This document shows positions 5,160-11,518 of a DNA stretch of 15,589 nucleotides, piece by piece. The stretch is taken from NCBI GenBank assembly GCA_025057195.1, contig JANWWX010000006.1, forward strand, positions 1 to 15,589, read 5' to 3'. Positions within the stretch are counted from its first letter, which is position 1, and every line of letters starts with the position of its first letter. Position numbers and translations under genes: made by a program. This DNA comes from Leptospiraceae bacterium (GTDB lineage Bacteria; Spirochaetota; Leptospiria; Turneriellales; Turneriellaceae). The notes below the pieces were generated by a model, which did no database searches, had not been told where the DNA came from, and saw only the letters and a program-made list of their open reading frames with translations.

Positions 5160-7549
5160 CGCAGGAGAATGCCCGGAACAATTTTTTCTTTCACATCCTG
5201 GGCTGCTTCAAGCGCCACAGCCAGGACACGTTCCCCTGGTTGCGCCACCCGGCATGTCCCTGGTTGTGCACTGTTGAGGGTGAGCTTATCCCCTGCCCTG
5301 ACTACTCCCCAAATGCGCAGCGGCACAATCCCAGCAATGGCGACCGCAATGCCTTGCGAGTTGCCCTGCAGTTGCAGCGCACTATTTTTTACATAAACCC
5401 CAATGCAGACCTGCTGCTCGCTGCGCAGCTTGGCCACCATCCCATTCTCCAGAGCCACCAAATCGCCCTCAGCGAAAGCCTCTCCCGAACTGCGGGCAAA
5501 AACAATGCTGAGGCAGGCAGCACCTTTTAGCTGAAGCTGACCATCAATAACCACTTCGCCTTCGGCACGGATCGCTTTGCCGGAACTTTTGATGCCATCG
5601 AGTGCGCGGGGAAGATACAGGGCATACTCATGCGTGGAAAGCGCAGAAAGCGCTGCCTTTTCCCTGGCCACTGCTTGCAGGGCATTGCCGTTTTTGGCAA
5701 ATAAATACGCTGCTGTGTTTTCAGAGTCTGCAGCAATGCCACCATAAAAAAACGCGGCAAGTCCTTGGCTATTTTCTGCGACAATGGGTGCCTGGTTTTC
5801 GGGCGGCAAGTTGAGCCCTTGGGGGGTTGCCGTCTGCGCAGACCTGCGGATTACCAGGTTGCCCGTGTGCGTGTTGAAGTCGTGCTCGCGCGGTGCGTAC
5901 TCGCTATGCGTGTGGGGTTTGGGTGGCCGAGCATCGGAAAGCCGGCTATCCGTTGCCTCCACCGCAAAACCTTTCGCGGCGACCCCACTGCGCGCAAAAC
6001 GGACAATCCCGGCATTTTCCTCGCTCGCATTCTGCAAACGGGGATCGCTGGCCTGTACCGCCTTTAAGTCAGCAACTTCGCCTTTGCGTGCAAACTGCAC
6101 CCTACCCTTTTTTGTTTCATCGCCTTCGGTGAGGCGGGGATCGTCGGCCGCCACAGCCTTGTTGCTGGCAATTTCGTTGTGGTTGGCCAACTGCACAATG
6201 CCTGGCCACGAGTTTGTCGCGACGCGCAGCCGGGGGTCATTGGCCTGGACTGCCTTGCCCGCAGCCGATTCGCCCTCTTTGGCGAATGCGACAATTCCGG
6301 GATTCGTCGTCGTGGCGGCCTTCAGTCGGCTATCGTTGGCCTGCAACGCCAAGCCGCTGCGGGTTTCCCCGTCTTTTGCCAACTGCACAATGCCAGGAGA
6401 ATCTTCACTGGCTAGTTTTAGCCTGGCATCGTTGGCTTGGACGGCAACTCCTGCACTGGCTTCGCCACTTTTGGCCAGTCGCACTATCCCGGGCGAGGAT
6501 TCCGTCGCAGGTTTCAACCTGCTATCACTCGCCTGCACGGCCTTTTCGGGGGCCACTTCGCCATCGCGGGCAAACTGCATGATGCCACGGTATTCGGTCG
6601 AAGCATGGCGCAACCGCGAATCGTTGCTCTGGACAACGCGGTTGGGGGCTGCGACATTGTTCCCCGCCAATAAAACCATGCCAGGAATATTTTCGCTGGC
6701 CATGCGCAACTGCGCCGTGCTATGGTTTTTATCGACCAGCGCAAATTCTGGCTCTGCGATCACTGCCAAATCCAGGATTTTGGATTGGAACTCGCCCTTC
6801 TTATAGTGCGCATGCTTGTCTATTAGGATGCGCAGATAGCGCGCTTTGACCGGTGGAAAATGCCAGGCATACCAACTGCCGGGAGCTGCAAAGAAGTGGT
6901 TTTCTGAATGCACTGTCTGCCAAACACCACCATCTTCGGAAAGCTGCAGCTGGAATCCTTGCGGAAAATAGTTATACTCATCCCGCACCGATTTGAGCTG
7001 GATTTCGGAGATATAAAATGCAGAGGCAAAATCCGCGACAATGCTATCGGGTTCATTCTTTTCGTGCACCGCAGACGCCCAGCCATAGTCTTCGCGGCGA
7101 TCGAGCAGATTCTCCACAGTCCACAGCCGGTCCGCATGGGAAGATGACTTCAAGTCCACTCGCGCAGAAAAGCCCACGTGCAACCGGCGCAAGTCACTTT
7201 TATGGATAGGACCTGCCTCCTGGTAAAAATTCACCATGAGGTAGCGGGCACAAAGGAGGGGTAAAAAAAAGTCCCTCTGCTCGCCCCTGCTGGCATGCCG
7301 GATGCCGTGCACGCGGTAAAACTTTTTGCCGTCTATGGAAAAAGCCACGTCGGCAAGGATGTGCAGGGCAGATTCATATTGCAAATGGTTTAAGTATGTG
7401 TTCTCTGCCAGTTCAAGAAAAACGCTGCAGTGCGGGGCGGTACGCTCAATGTGGAAAGTGAGCACCTCGCCATGGTGTTCCACCCGCAATGCCGGAGTGA
7501 GTGAACGCGCATGCAGGATGTGCGCCTGGGACGATTGTGTAATATCCAT
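5156..7549 (-). CDS. Discoidin-like and tail-fibre-type repeat protein
   Basis: This 797-residue protein has no recognised gene name. Residues 1-130 are a beta-rich region of unknown family. Residues about 135-270 resemble an F5/8 type C (discoidin) carbohydrate- or ligand-binding domain, with WTVENLLD, WYAWHF and ARYLRILIDK. Residues 281-536 are eight consecutive repeats of exactly 32 residues around PGIVQLAKDGE and AVQANDSRL, as in phage tail fibres. LSDARPPKPHTHSEYA follows, a common fibre linker. The C-terminal 150 residues (GDLVALENG, GIVPLRIWGVVRAGDKL) look like a beta-rich fibre tip or head. There is no signal peptide or membrane helix. The start is ATG 7549, five bases after the stop of the membrane-protein gene. 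Its stop overlaps mtnB. The likely role is adhesion or receptor binding by a phage-derived or secreted structure; the link to methionine salvage is unexplained. Confidence 0.8.
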   Translation of the reverse strand: MDITQSSQAHILHARSLTPALRVEHHGEVLTFHIERTAPHCSVFLELAENTYLNHLQYESALHILADVAFSIDGKKFYRVHGIRHASRGEQRDFFLPLLCARYLMVNFYQEAGPIHKSDLRRLHVGFSARVDLKSSSHADRLWTVENLLDRREDYGWASAVHEKNEPDSIVADFASAFYISEIQLKSVRDEYNYFPQGFQLQLSEDGGVWQTVHSENHFFAAPGSWYAWHFPPVKARYLRILIDKHAHYKKGEFQSKILDLAVIAEPEFALVDKNHSTAQLRMASENIPGMVLLAGNNVAAPNRVVQSNDSRLRHASTEYRGIMQFARDGEVAPEKAVQASDSRLKPATESSPGIVRLAKSGEASAGVAVQANDARLKLASEDSPGIVQLAKDGETRSGLALQANDSRLKAATTTNPGIVAFAKEGESAAGKAVQANDPRLRVATNSWPGIVQLANHNEIASNKAVAADDPRLTEGDETKKGRVQFARKGEVADLKAVQASDPRLQNASEENAGIVRFARSGVAAKGFAVEATDSRLSDARPPKPHTHSEYAPREHDFNTHTGNLVIRRSAQTATPQGLNLPPENQAPIVAENSQGLAAFFYGGIAADSENTAAYLFAKNGNALQAVAREKAALSALSTHEYALYLPRALDGIKSSGKAIRAEGEVVIDGQLQLKGAACLSIVFARSSGEAFAEGDLVALENGMVAKLRSEQQVCIGVYVKNSALQLQGNSQGIAVAIAGIVPLRIWGVVRAGDKLTLNSAQPGTCRVAQPGERVLAVALEAAQDVKEKIVPGILLR
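5942..6709 (-). repeat. Eight in-phase 96-bp coding repeats
   Basis: The repeats encode residues 281-536 of the fibre-like protein as eight units of exactly 96 bp with no insertion or deletion. Each unit ends near (S/N)D(S/P/A)RL. Units differ in sequence, and the seventh (TEGDETKKGRVQFARKG) is the most divergent. This is old duplication held at constant length rather than recent slippage. The same periodicity keeps a long antisense frame open on the plus strand. Confidence 0.9.
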
Positions 7550-7554
7550 GCCGT

Positions 7555-8157
7555 TCAGCGGACAAATTGCATCAGCCACCCAGCAACCCATATCACAAGC
7601 AGGGTTAGCCCACAACTAATGAGTGCGAACACAAAAGCAAAATAACCCTCGAGCTTACCCAATTCCTGGCTAAGGTAAACTGCAATCCTCCTTTTTTGTT
7701 CTGCATCGGCCTGCATCACCCGTTGCTCCCACGATTCAATACGCTCCAAAGGATGCGATATCGAAAGGTATCTTTCGGCAGAAACGATCCGTACTGCAAA
7801 CACGGTTGAAAGGAGTGAGACAAACAAATAGACAAAACCTCCGATTGTATAGCCATGGTTTAAGGTGCTGAAGGCTTGTCCCCTGCTCTCTATCAAGGCA
7901 CCTAAGACGACAAAAAACTCAATGATTAAGAGCAAGATAGAAATAAAAAGAAGCCAACGCCCCTTTTCGGCCAACTGCTCAATCCGGCGCAAACCCAAAA
8001 GGAGCGAAAGTTCTTCTGCGTTGAATTTTTTCTCATGGTCTGCAAACAAGGGAGAAATATAAGTATCCCTAACTGGTGCACTGCTCTGGAGGTACCAAAA
8101 AAGGCCGAACAGGCATAGCAGCAAAAAAAAGATGAGAGTATAAAGCATCAGTGGCAT
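7555..8157 (-). CDS. Four-helix membrane protein of unknown function
   Basis: This 200-residue integral inner-membrane protein has predicted hydrophobic helices at about 4-23, 68-88, 105-124 and 172-194. Between them are a charged cytoplasmic-type loop (about 25-66) and an Arg/Glu-rich stretch (about 125-170, with ERIESWEQR and QKRRIAVYLSQELGKLEG) that is probably helical or coiled. I recognise no family motif. The start is ATG 8157, five bases after AAGGAGG on the minus strand; the frame stays open to 8220 without a better signal. Its TGA lies five bases before the ATG of the large repeat protein, so the two are probably co-translated and may work together, for example as a membrane anchor or export partner (inference only). 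Confidence 0.85.
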   Translation of the reverse strand: MPLMLYTLIFFLLLCLFGLFWYLQSSAPVRDTYISPLFADHEKKFNAEELSLLLGLRRIEQLAEKGRWLLFISILLLIIEFFVVLGALIESRGQAFSTLNHGYTIGGFVYLFVSLLSTVFAVRIVSAERYLSISHPLERIESWEQRVMQADAEQKRRIAVYLSQELGKLEGYFAFVFALISCGLTLLVIWVAGWLMQFVR

Positions 8158-8251
8158 GGATGCCTCCTTAAAAAAGTTTAGTGGCTGGACTGCCTCCCAC
8201 TGGAATCCGAACGCCCCCACCCTTAAAAGCTACAATAGACGTTCAATCAAT
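8158..8251 (-). other. Rep to membrane-protein intergenic gap
   Basis: This is a 94-bp non-coding gap between genes of the same direction. It holds the ribosome site of the membrane-protein gene. A promoter is possible (TTGATT or TTGAAC with TATTGT nearby), but the spacing is poor. I see no terminator hairpin with a T-run for rep. Confidence 0.35.
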
Positions 8252-9151
8252 TTATGACCATCCTGCTCTAGGGGGCGCGTCGTCCTCCTCTCGCTTTTCG
8301 GGTTTACGGACAACGCGGATTTTGTAGCCGGCACGGCGAAATTGCTCTTCCACAAAGCTGGCCGAAAGGTTACTGTTTGTAGCAAAATACCACGTCGTGC
8401 CAAAGCGGCCTATGGGATGGAGATGCTCCTGCCAAATTTTAAGCTCTGGCGGCAGCATTGAAAAGTCAAAACCGTCGTCCCTTTCTTGCCGCTTTTGGCC
8501 ACGATTTTTTAAGATCCCCTCCAGGTAGCGGATGTCGCCGTCTTTGCCACGGCTGATGGCGATCTTCACTGCTTCACCCACCTCGAGTGTGCCGTATTTT
8601 TCCAGCATTTCTTGGACTAACTGTTCTCGAAAATCTCCCCGTTTGCGATCACGGCCAAAAAACTCGTTGAGCAACGACAACACATCGGGGTTGTTGTTGT
8701 GGGTGGTCTGCGTGAGTTTATTGATGTGGATGCTGATGTGGTTTGGGGTGTCTCTCTTAGCCCCCTGAGGGATATTATTTTCATCCCCAGGGGGCTCTTT
8801 GTCTCTCCCTCTGGGGGATAGCAAGCTCTCCCGGTGTTTTTCGATATCCACCCTGCTCCCGGGATAGCTGAAGCGAAAATAATAATGGGTTGGGGTTCGA
8901 CCAGTGCCGGGAACAATGTGCAAGAGCCCTTCGCGCACTAGCTCTTTTTTGGCCTCCTGTAGCGATTTTTTTGTCTTGAAGCCAGTAAGCCGGAGCAGCA
9001 CTTCAGTCCCCGGCCAAACCGGCTTAAACGCTAAGTTACTGAATTTGCACAGGACCGGGTATAATGCCTTGGCAGCAGGGCTAAGGCGCGCCCAGACGCC
9101 GCTGTCCAAAATATCGGACATCATGACTAAGTAGGTGTTATTCGTCTCCAT
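8252..9151 (-). CDS. Rep-like replication initiator, winged-helix plus DnaD-like
   Basis: This 299-residue protein probably binds the replicon origin and recruits the replication machinery. Residues about 15-95 read as a winged-helix DNA-binding domain of the plasmid/phage initiator kind (LSPAAKALYPVLCKF, WPGTEVLLRLTGFKTKKSLQ, LVREGLLHIVPG). Residues 110-155 are a polar linker with PxG repeats. Residues about 175-220 end in IRYLEGILKNRGQKR, close to the YxxxILKNW-type motif of DnaD-family C-terminal domains. The C-terminal segment is unassigned. The start is ATG 9151, preceded by GAGGTGGC; an upstream ATG at 9175 has no ribosome site. It lies downstream of parA-parB in the same direction, after a 418-bp control region. 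Family assignment rests on pattern similarity, not a database match. Confidence 0.7.
   Translation of the reverse strand: METNNTYLVMMSDILDSGVWARLSPAAKALYPVLCKFSNLAFKPVWPGTEVLLRLTGFKTKKSLQEAKKELVREGLLHIVPGTGRTPTHYYFRFSYPGSRVDIEKHRESLLSPRGRDKEPPGDENNIPQGAKRDTPNHISIHINKLTQTTHNNNPDVLSLLNEFFGRDRKRGDFREQLVQEMLEKYGTLEVGEAVKIAISRGKDGDIRYLEGILKNRGQKRQERDDGFDFSMLPPELKIWQEHLHPIGRFGTTWYFATNSNLSASFVEEQFRRAGYKIRVVRKPEKREEDDAPPRAGWS
8759..8866. repeat. Short repeats inside the rep linker
   Basis: CCCCCTGAGGGATA (8761-8774) and CCCTCTGGGGGATA (8807-8820) match at 12 of 14 bases. The GGGATA core recurs at 8769, 8815 and 8861, each 46 bp apart. AGCCCCCTG (8759-8767) and CAGGGGGCT (8788-8796) form a perfect 9-bp inverted repeat. 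They encode the PxG-type linker of the Rep-like protein. They could be initiator-binding iterons inside the gene, or simply a repetitive linker. Confidence 0.45.
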
Positions 9152-9182
9152 GCCACCTCGCTTAAAAATAGTCATTTTTTTG

Positions 9183-9211
9183 TTGACAAGCTGTTGGCGA
9201 TGGATTATGTC
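9183..9211 (+). promoter_or_regulatory. Possible promoter for a short antisense RNA
   Basis: A perfect TTGACA (9183-9188) is followed after 17 bp by TATGTC (9206-9211), which is only a half match to the -10 consensus. Transcription would begin near 9218 and run away from rep into a terminator 20 bp on. Confidence 0.4.
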
Positions 9212-9217
9212 TCATTA

Positions 9218-9262
9218 TCCAACAAGCTCCCTTTGGACGGGCATGGCAACATGCCCTTTTTT
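9218..9262 (+). ncRNA. Candidate antisense RNA upstream of rep (about 45 nt)
   Basis: The predicted transcript would fold into two hairpins. TCCAA (9218-9222) pairs with TTGGA (9233-9237) around a 10-nt loop, and then the terminator stem GGGCATG/CATGCCC follows. The RNA would be complementary to the 5' leader of rep mRNA if that mRNA starts to the right of 9262. In the rep mRNA the same area could form another stem, CCAACAAGCT (9219-9228) with AGCTGTTGG (9189-9197), which leaves room for attenuation-type control. The RNA is inferred from sequence alone. Confidence 0.4.
9239..9262 (+). terminator. Intrinsic terminator, plus strand
   Basis: A 7-bp perfect stem GGGCATG/CATGCCC (9239-9245 and 9250-9256) with a GCAA tetraloop is followed by six T. 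No plus-strand gene lies upstream, so it most likely ends the short RNA that starts near 9218. Confidence 0.7.
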
Positions 9263-9330
9263 ATTGCCAAAGGCAGAGATGCCAACAAATGGGCAGGGGC
9301 TAGCAACCAGCACAACCACCCAGCATCGGT

Positions 9331-9339
9331 TTATACACA
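9331..9339 (+). promoter_or_regulatory. DnaA box
   Basis: TTATACACA matches the TTATNCACA consensus exactly, in non-coding DNA upstream of rep. A weaker relative, TTATCCAAC, lies at 9215-9223. One exact match could occur by chance in a window of this size, so its location is the main support. Confidence 0.45.
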
Positions 9340-9569
9340 ACCACAAACACAGTTAGAGAACACAGAACAAAAATAAAACTATCCTGTGCCCCCTGTGGTC
9401 TCCAACGCTCGGGCGCATGCAGCAAGCCATTCAGGCATGGGCATTCCCCTCGCCACCTGGCAGCGTCTCTGGTCTTATTTTGAAAACGCGGGTTGTTTGT
9501 GTTTTTATCTATTCAAGAATCCAACAAGCCCTTGTTTTCAGGCTAACAATGTGACATAATACAGGACTG

Positions 9570-10385
9570 TCAAGAAAAATATTTCCGGATCAACTCCATG
9601 ACCTTTTTCTCAAGAATCTGGAGTTTTTCCGGCGAGGCGTCTGCGCGGAAGCGGAACTCCAAGAAGCATTGGCCTGCATGGCAGCCGCTTTTGGCGGTTA
9701 TTTCGATGGGTGCGGTTTGCGGGGGACGTGCTTTATGGCTTTGGTTGAAATTCTTGGCTTGCGCCACGGTGCGCAGCGAACCAGAACGGAATGCTGCCAA
9801 GAATGCCTCCCCTACCCCATTTTTTACTGCCTGGGCGTATTGGATAAAAAGGTTTTTAGAGTCAATCCCGGCCTGCAAGCCCTGGGTGGCCCACTCTGCG
9901 GGTAGATCGGCCACCGATACAATTTCGTTGATGTAATTGCGCGATTTTCCCGTGATGCGTGCCAGGTCGCTGTCGGTATAACCAAATTCTTCCTTAAGCT
10001 TGCGTAGGGCTCGCGCTTCGTCCACGGGATTGAGGTTTTCCCGCTGCAGGTTTTCGATCACCGCAAGGCGGTAGCTATCTTTGGAATTTTTCCGCAGGAT
10101 GCGGCACTCAATTTCTTGCCAACCGTTTAGCAGTGCGGCACGGTAACGCCGCTCACCAGCAATAATCTTGTATTTTCCCGCTTCTTTAGTTACCAGGATG
10201 GGCTGCATGAGGCCTTCACTCGCCAGCGAGGCAGCCAGGCTGCGGATGCTTTCCTCGTCGAATTGCGTGCGGGGCTGGCTGGTGGCCGGGACAATATCCT
10301 TCAGGGCGATTTTGCGAACAATGCCCTCAATGTCCTGCTCGAGGATGTCTGCGGCCAGCGCGAGTTTTTTAGTTTTGGATGGCAT
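9570..10385 (-). CDS. parB: ParB-family partition protein
   Basis: This centromere-binding partner of ParA loads at parS sites and spreads as a CTP-dependent clamp. The 271-residue product has the ParB order of parts: N-terminal basic tail, QPR (37-39) in the ParB/Srx domain, the CTP-binding box GERRYRAA (77-84), [14 protein letters not shown] (111-124), a helix-turn-helix at about 137-157 ([20 protein letters not shown]), and a C-terminal dimerisation segment with a hydrophobic heptad ([18 protein letters not shown]). The start is ATG 10385, with GGAAG eight bases upstream, overlapping the end of parA by 17 bp. The frame upstream to 10448 lies inside parA. The gene pair and its position next to rep indicate plasmid/chromid partition; the typical chromosomal parS is not visible nearby. 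Confidence 0.94.
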   Translation of the reverse strand: MPSKTKKLALAADILEQDIEGIVRKIALKDIVPATSQPRTQFDEESIRSLAASLASEGLMQPILVTKEAGKYKIIAGERRYRAALLNGWQEIECRILRKNSKDSYRLAVIENLQRENLNPVDEARALRKLKEEFGYTDSDLARITGKSRNYINEIVSVADLPAEWATQGLQAGIDSKNLFIQYAQAVKNGVGEAFLAAFRSGSLRTVAQAKNFNQSHKARPPQTAPIEITAKSGCHAGQCFLEFRFRADASPEKLQILEKKVMELIRKYFS

Positions 10386-11127
10386 GGAGGACTTCCTGCA
10401 CGAAAGACTGGTATTCTTTAGCTTGTTTGATGCTAGGGCTGTAGTCAAAAAGGGATCGGCGGGACAGGTGGCTTTCGCCCACAGCGACTCCGGTGGAGAT
10501 GGAGGACTGGAATACCGGAAAATAATTCTGGATGACTGGCAGGATGGTCTTGGTCAGGACGGTATTGCTTTTCAGCTGTGTGATGAGGGCGCCCAAAATT
10601 TGGAGGTCGGGATTTATGCGCCGCTTCACGCCATCAATTGTGCCCTGCAAACCACGGATGCCGTCAATGCTGAATTTTTCCGCCTGCAGGGGGATAATAA
10701 CATAGCCTGCCGCGCTCAACGCATTGATCGTAAAGATGGAAAGGCTGGGTGGGCAATCAATCACAATTGCGTCGTAGTCGTTTTTAATGGACTCCAGGGC
10801 ATCTCGCAGCACATAGGGGGCATCGACGTTGAGTGAGCTAAGCTCCACTTCGGCGAGGTTAATCTTGGCCGGCATCAGGCTCAAATTAGGGTATTTCGTC
10901 TGGATAATGATCTCCTTGGCAGAAGAACGCTTCATGAACAGGTCAGCCACGCTCTTTTGCAGACTGTCTGGATCGACGAAAATGCCAGAGCTATTGGCCT
11001 GCGGATCCATGTCCACCAGGAGGGTCTTCATCCCTGCAAGCGCAAGGCCATGGGCGAGGTTGATTGAGGTAGTGGTTTTGCCTTCCCCGCCCTTTTGATT
11101 GGCGATGGCGATGATCTTGGCGGGCAT
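10369..11127 (-). CDS. parA: ParA-family partition ATPase
   Basis: This nucleoid-bound Walker ATPase moves ParB-parS complexes apart. The 252-residue product carries the deviant Walker [10 protein letters not shown] (12-20), the signature Lys12, switch [10 protein letters not shown] and Walker B-type [11 protein letters not shown]. The residue between GG and GKT is usually V or T, and Glu here is unusual. There is no long N-terminal helix-turn-helix domain, so it resembles the short Soj/ParA type. The start chosen is ATG 11127, giving [14 protein letters not shown] as in the family. The frame is open to an ATG at 11184, but that ATG lies in the centre of a palindrome. There is no Shine-Dalgarno, and a TTGACA lies 35 bp upstream of 11127, so the transcript may be nearly leaderless. 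Confidence 0.95.
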   Translation of the reverse strand: MPAKIIAIANQKGGEGKTTTSINLAHGLALAGMKTLLVDMDPQANSSGIFVDPDSLQKSVADLFMKRSSAKEIIIQTKYPNLSLMPAKINLAEVELSSLNVDAPYVLRDALESIKNDYDAIVIDCPPSLSIFTINALSAAGYVIIPLQAEKFSIDGIRGLQGTIDGVKRRINPDLQILGALITQLKSNTVLTKTILPVIQNYFPVFQSSISTGVAVGESHLSRRSLFDYSPSIKQAKEYQSFVQEVLHAIQN

Positions 11128-11156
11128 CAAGCGCACCAGGCAGGAGTATTTTGGAC

Positions 11157-11162
11157 TGTCAA
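11157..11162 (-). promoter_or_regulatory. -35-like TTGACA before parA
   Basis: TTGACAGTCC on the minus strand lies 35 bp before the parA ATG and directly downstream of palindrome site 1. The -10 position is poor (CTGGTG at 17-bp spacing), so promoter function is uncertain. The same TTGACAGT occurs at 9573 (minus) and 11486 (plus). Confidence 0.4.
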
Positions 11163-11168
11163 GCGCAT

Positions 11169-11191
11169 TCCGACTGTCGGACATCCGACAC
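11169..11191. promoter_or_regulatory. Palindrome site 1, candidate parS/operator
   Basis: CTGTCGGACATCCGACAC (11174-11191) matches site 2 at 17 of 18 bases when site 2 is read on the opposite strand. An additional TCCGAC half-site (11169-11174) makes three alternating half-sites. It sits 42 bp upstream of the chosen parA start and next to the -35-like box, so a ParB- or ParA-bound centromere and/or operator is likely. Confidence 0.65.
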
Positions 11192-11282
11192 CATCTGCAC
11201 CCAAAGACGACGACAGAGGACCAAATCCCTGTGCAACATGATTTTAGTTTTTAAGGCAGTGTTGTGCTTAAAAATTACCTAA

Positions 11283-11300
11283 GTGTCGGATGTCCGACAC
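11283..11300. promoter_or_regulatory. Palindrome site 2, candidate parS/operator
   Basis: GTGTCGGATGTCCGACAC is a perfect 8-bp inverted repeat around TG. Its centre is 109 bp from that of site 1. Both lie in the divergent region between parA and the plus-strand gene at 11519. It differs from the common chromosomal parS (TGTTTCACGTGAAACA), as expected for a plasmid-type system. Confidence 0.65.
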
Positions 11301-11518
11301 CGCGGTTGGTTATTGCTGGTGGTTTGTGGTAAGGTTGGCTATTATCAAGGATTGGTAACCTAAGGGTTGCCGCCCTATTTTAACATAAATGCAACCTCCT
11401 GGCCTGCCTGAGAACGTAAGCCGGTATTTATACCCTGAGTCTTTCCCTAAAACTAGTGTTTGCTCGGGTTAGAATCGCATAAGTCTTGACAGTGGATTAA
11501 AATCAATCCGATTACGCC
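11301..11518. other. Divergent intergenic region right of the palindromes
   Basis: There is no gene here. Imperfect repeats built on GGTTGG(T/C)TATT occur in tandem over about 11303-11363, followed by an AT-rich stretch. TTGACA (11486-11491) with a weak -10 (GATTAC, 11510-11515) points to the gene that begins at 11519. Parts of this region could belong to the partition site or to an origin. Confidence 0.4.
11486..11515 (+). promoter_or_regulatory. Promoter for the 11519 gene
   Basis: TTGACA (11486-11491), an 18-bp gap and GATTAC (11510-11515) would place the transcript start at or just after the GTG start codon at 11519, predicting a leaderless message. The -10 is weak. Confidence 0.35.

Larger units (their letters stand above)
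9152..9569. other. Non-coding control region between parB and rep, candidate origin
   Basis: This 418-bp stretch has no gene. From left to right it has a plus-strand promoter and terminator (about 9183-9262) that would make a short RNA, then an AC-rich stretch (about 9300-9385). That stretch holds a perfect DnaA box (9331-9339) and two CACAACCAC repeats (9311 and 9336). An AT-rich stretch follows (about 9475-9565). ATCCAACAAGC occurs twice (9217-9227 and 9519-9529), and AACAAG/CTTGTT forms an inverted repeat at 9523-9536. Position next to rep, together with these elements, fits a plasmid-type origin and copy-control region. Confidence 0.5.

Noticed and set aside
5784..6806. 340-codon plus-strand frame opposite the tail-fibre-like gene
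   Set aside because: It is antisense to the 96-bp coding repeats, whose periodicity keeps the frame open; Ser/Ala/Leu-rich composition matches a shadow.
9523..9536. AACAAG/CTTGTT inverted repeat as a parB terminator
   Set aside because: The stem is AT-rich and no T-run follows it on the minus strand.
10168..10836. 222-codon plus frame across the parA/parB junction
   Set aside because: Antisense shadow of two well-supported genes.
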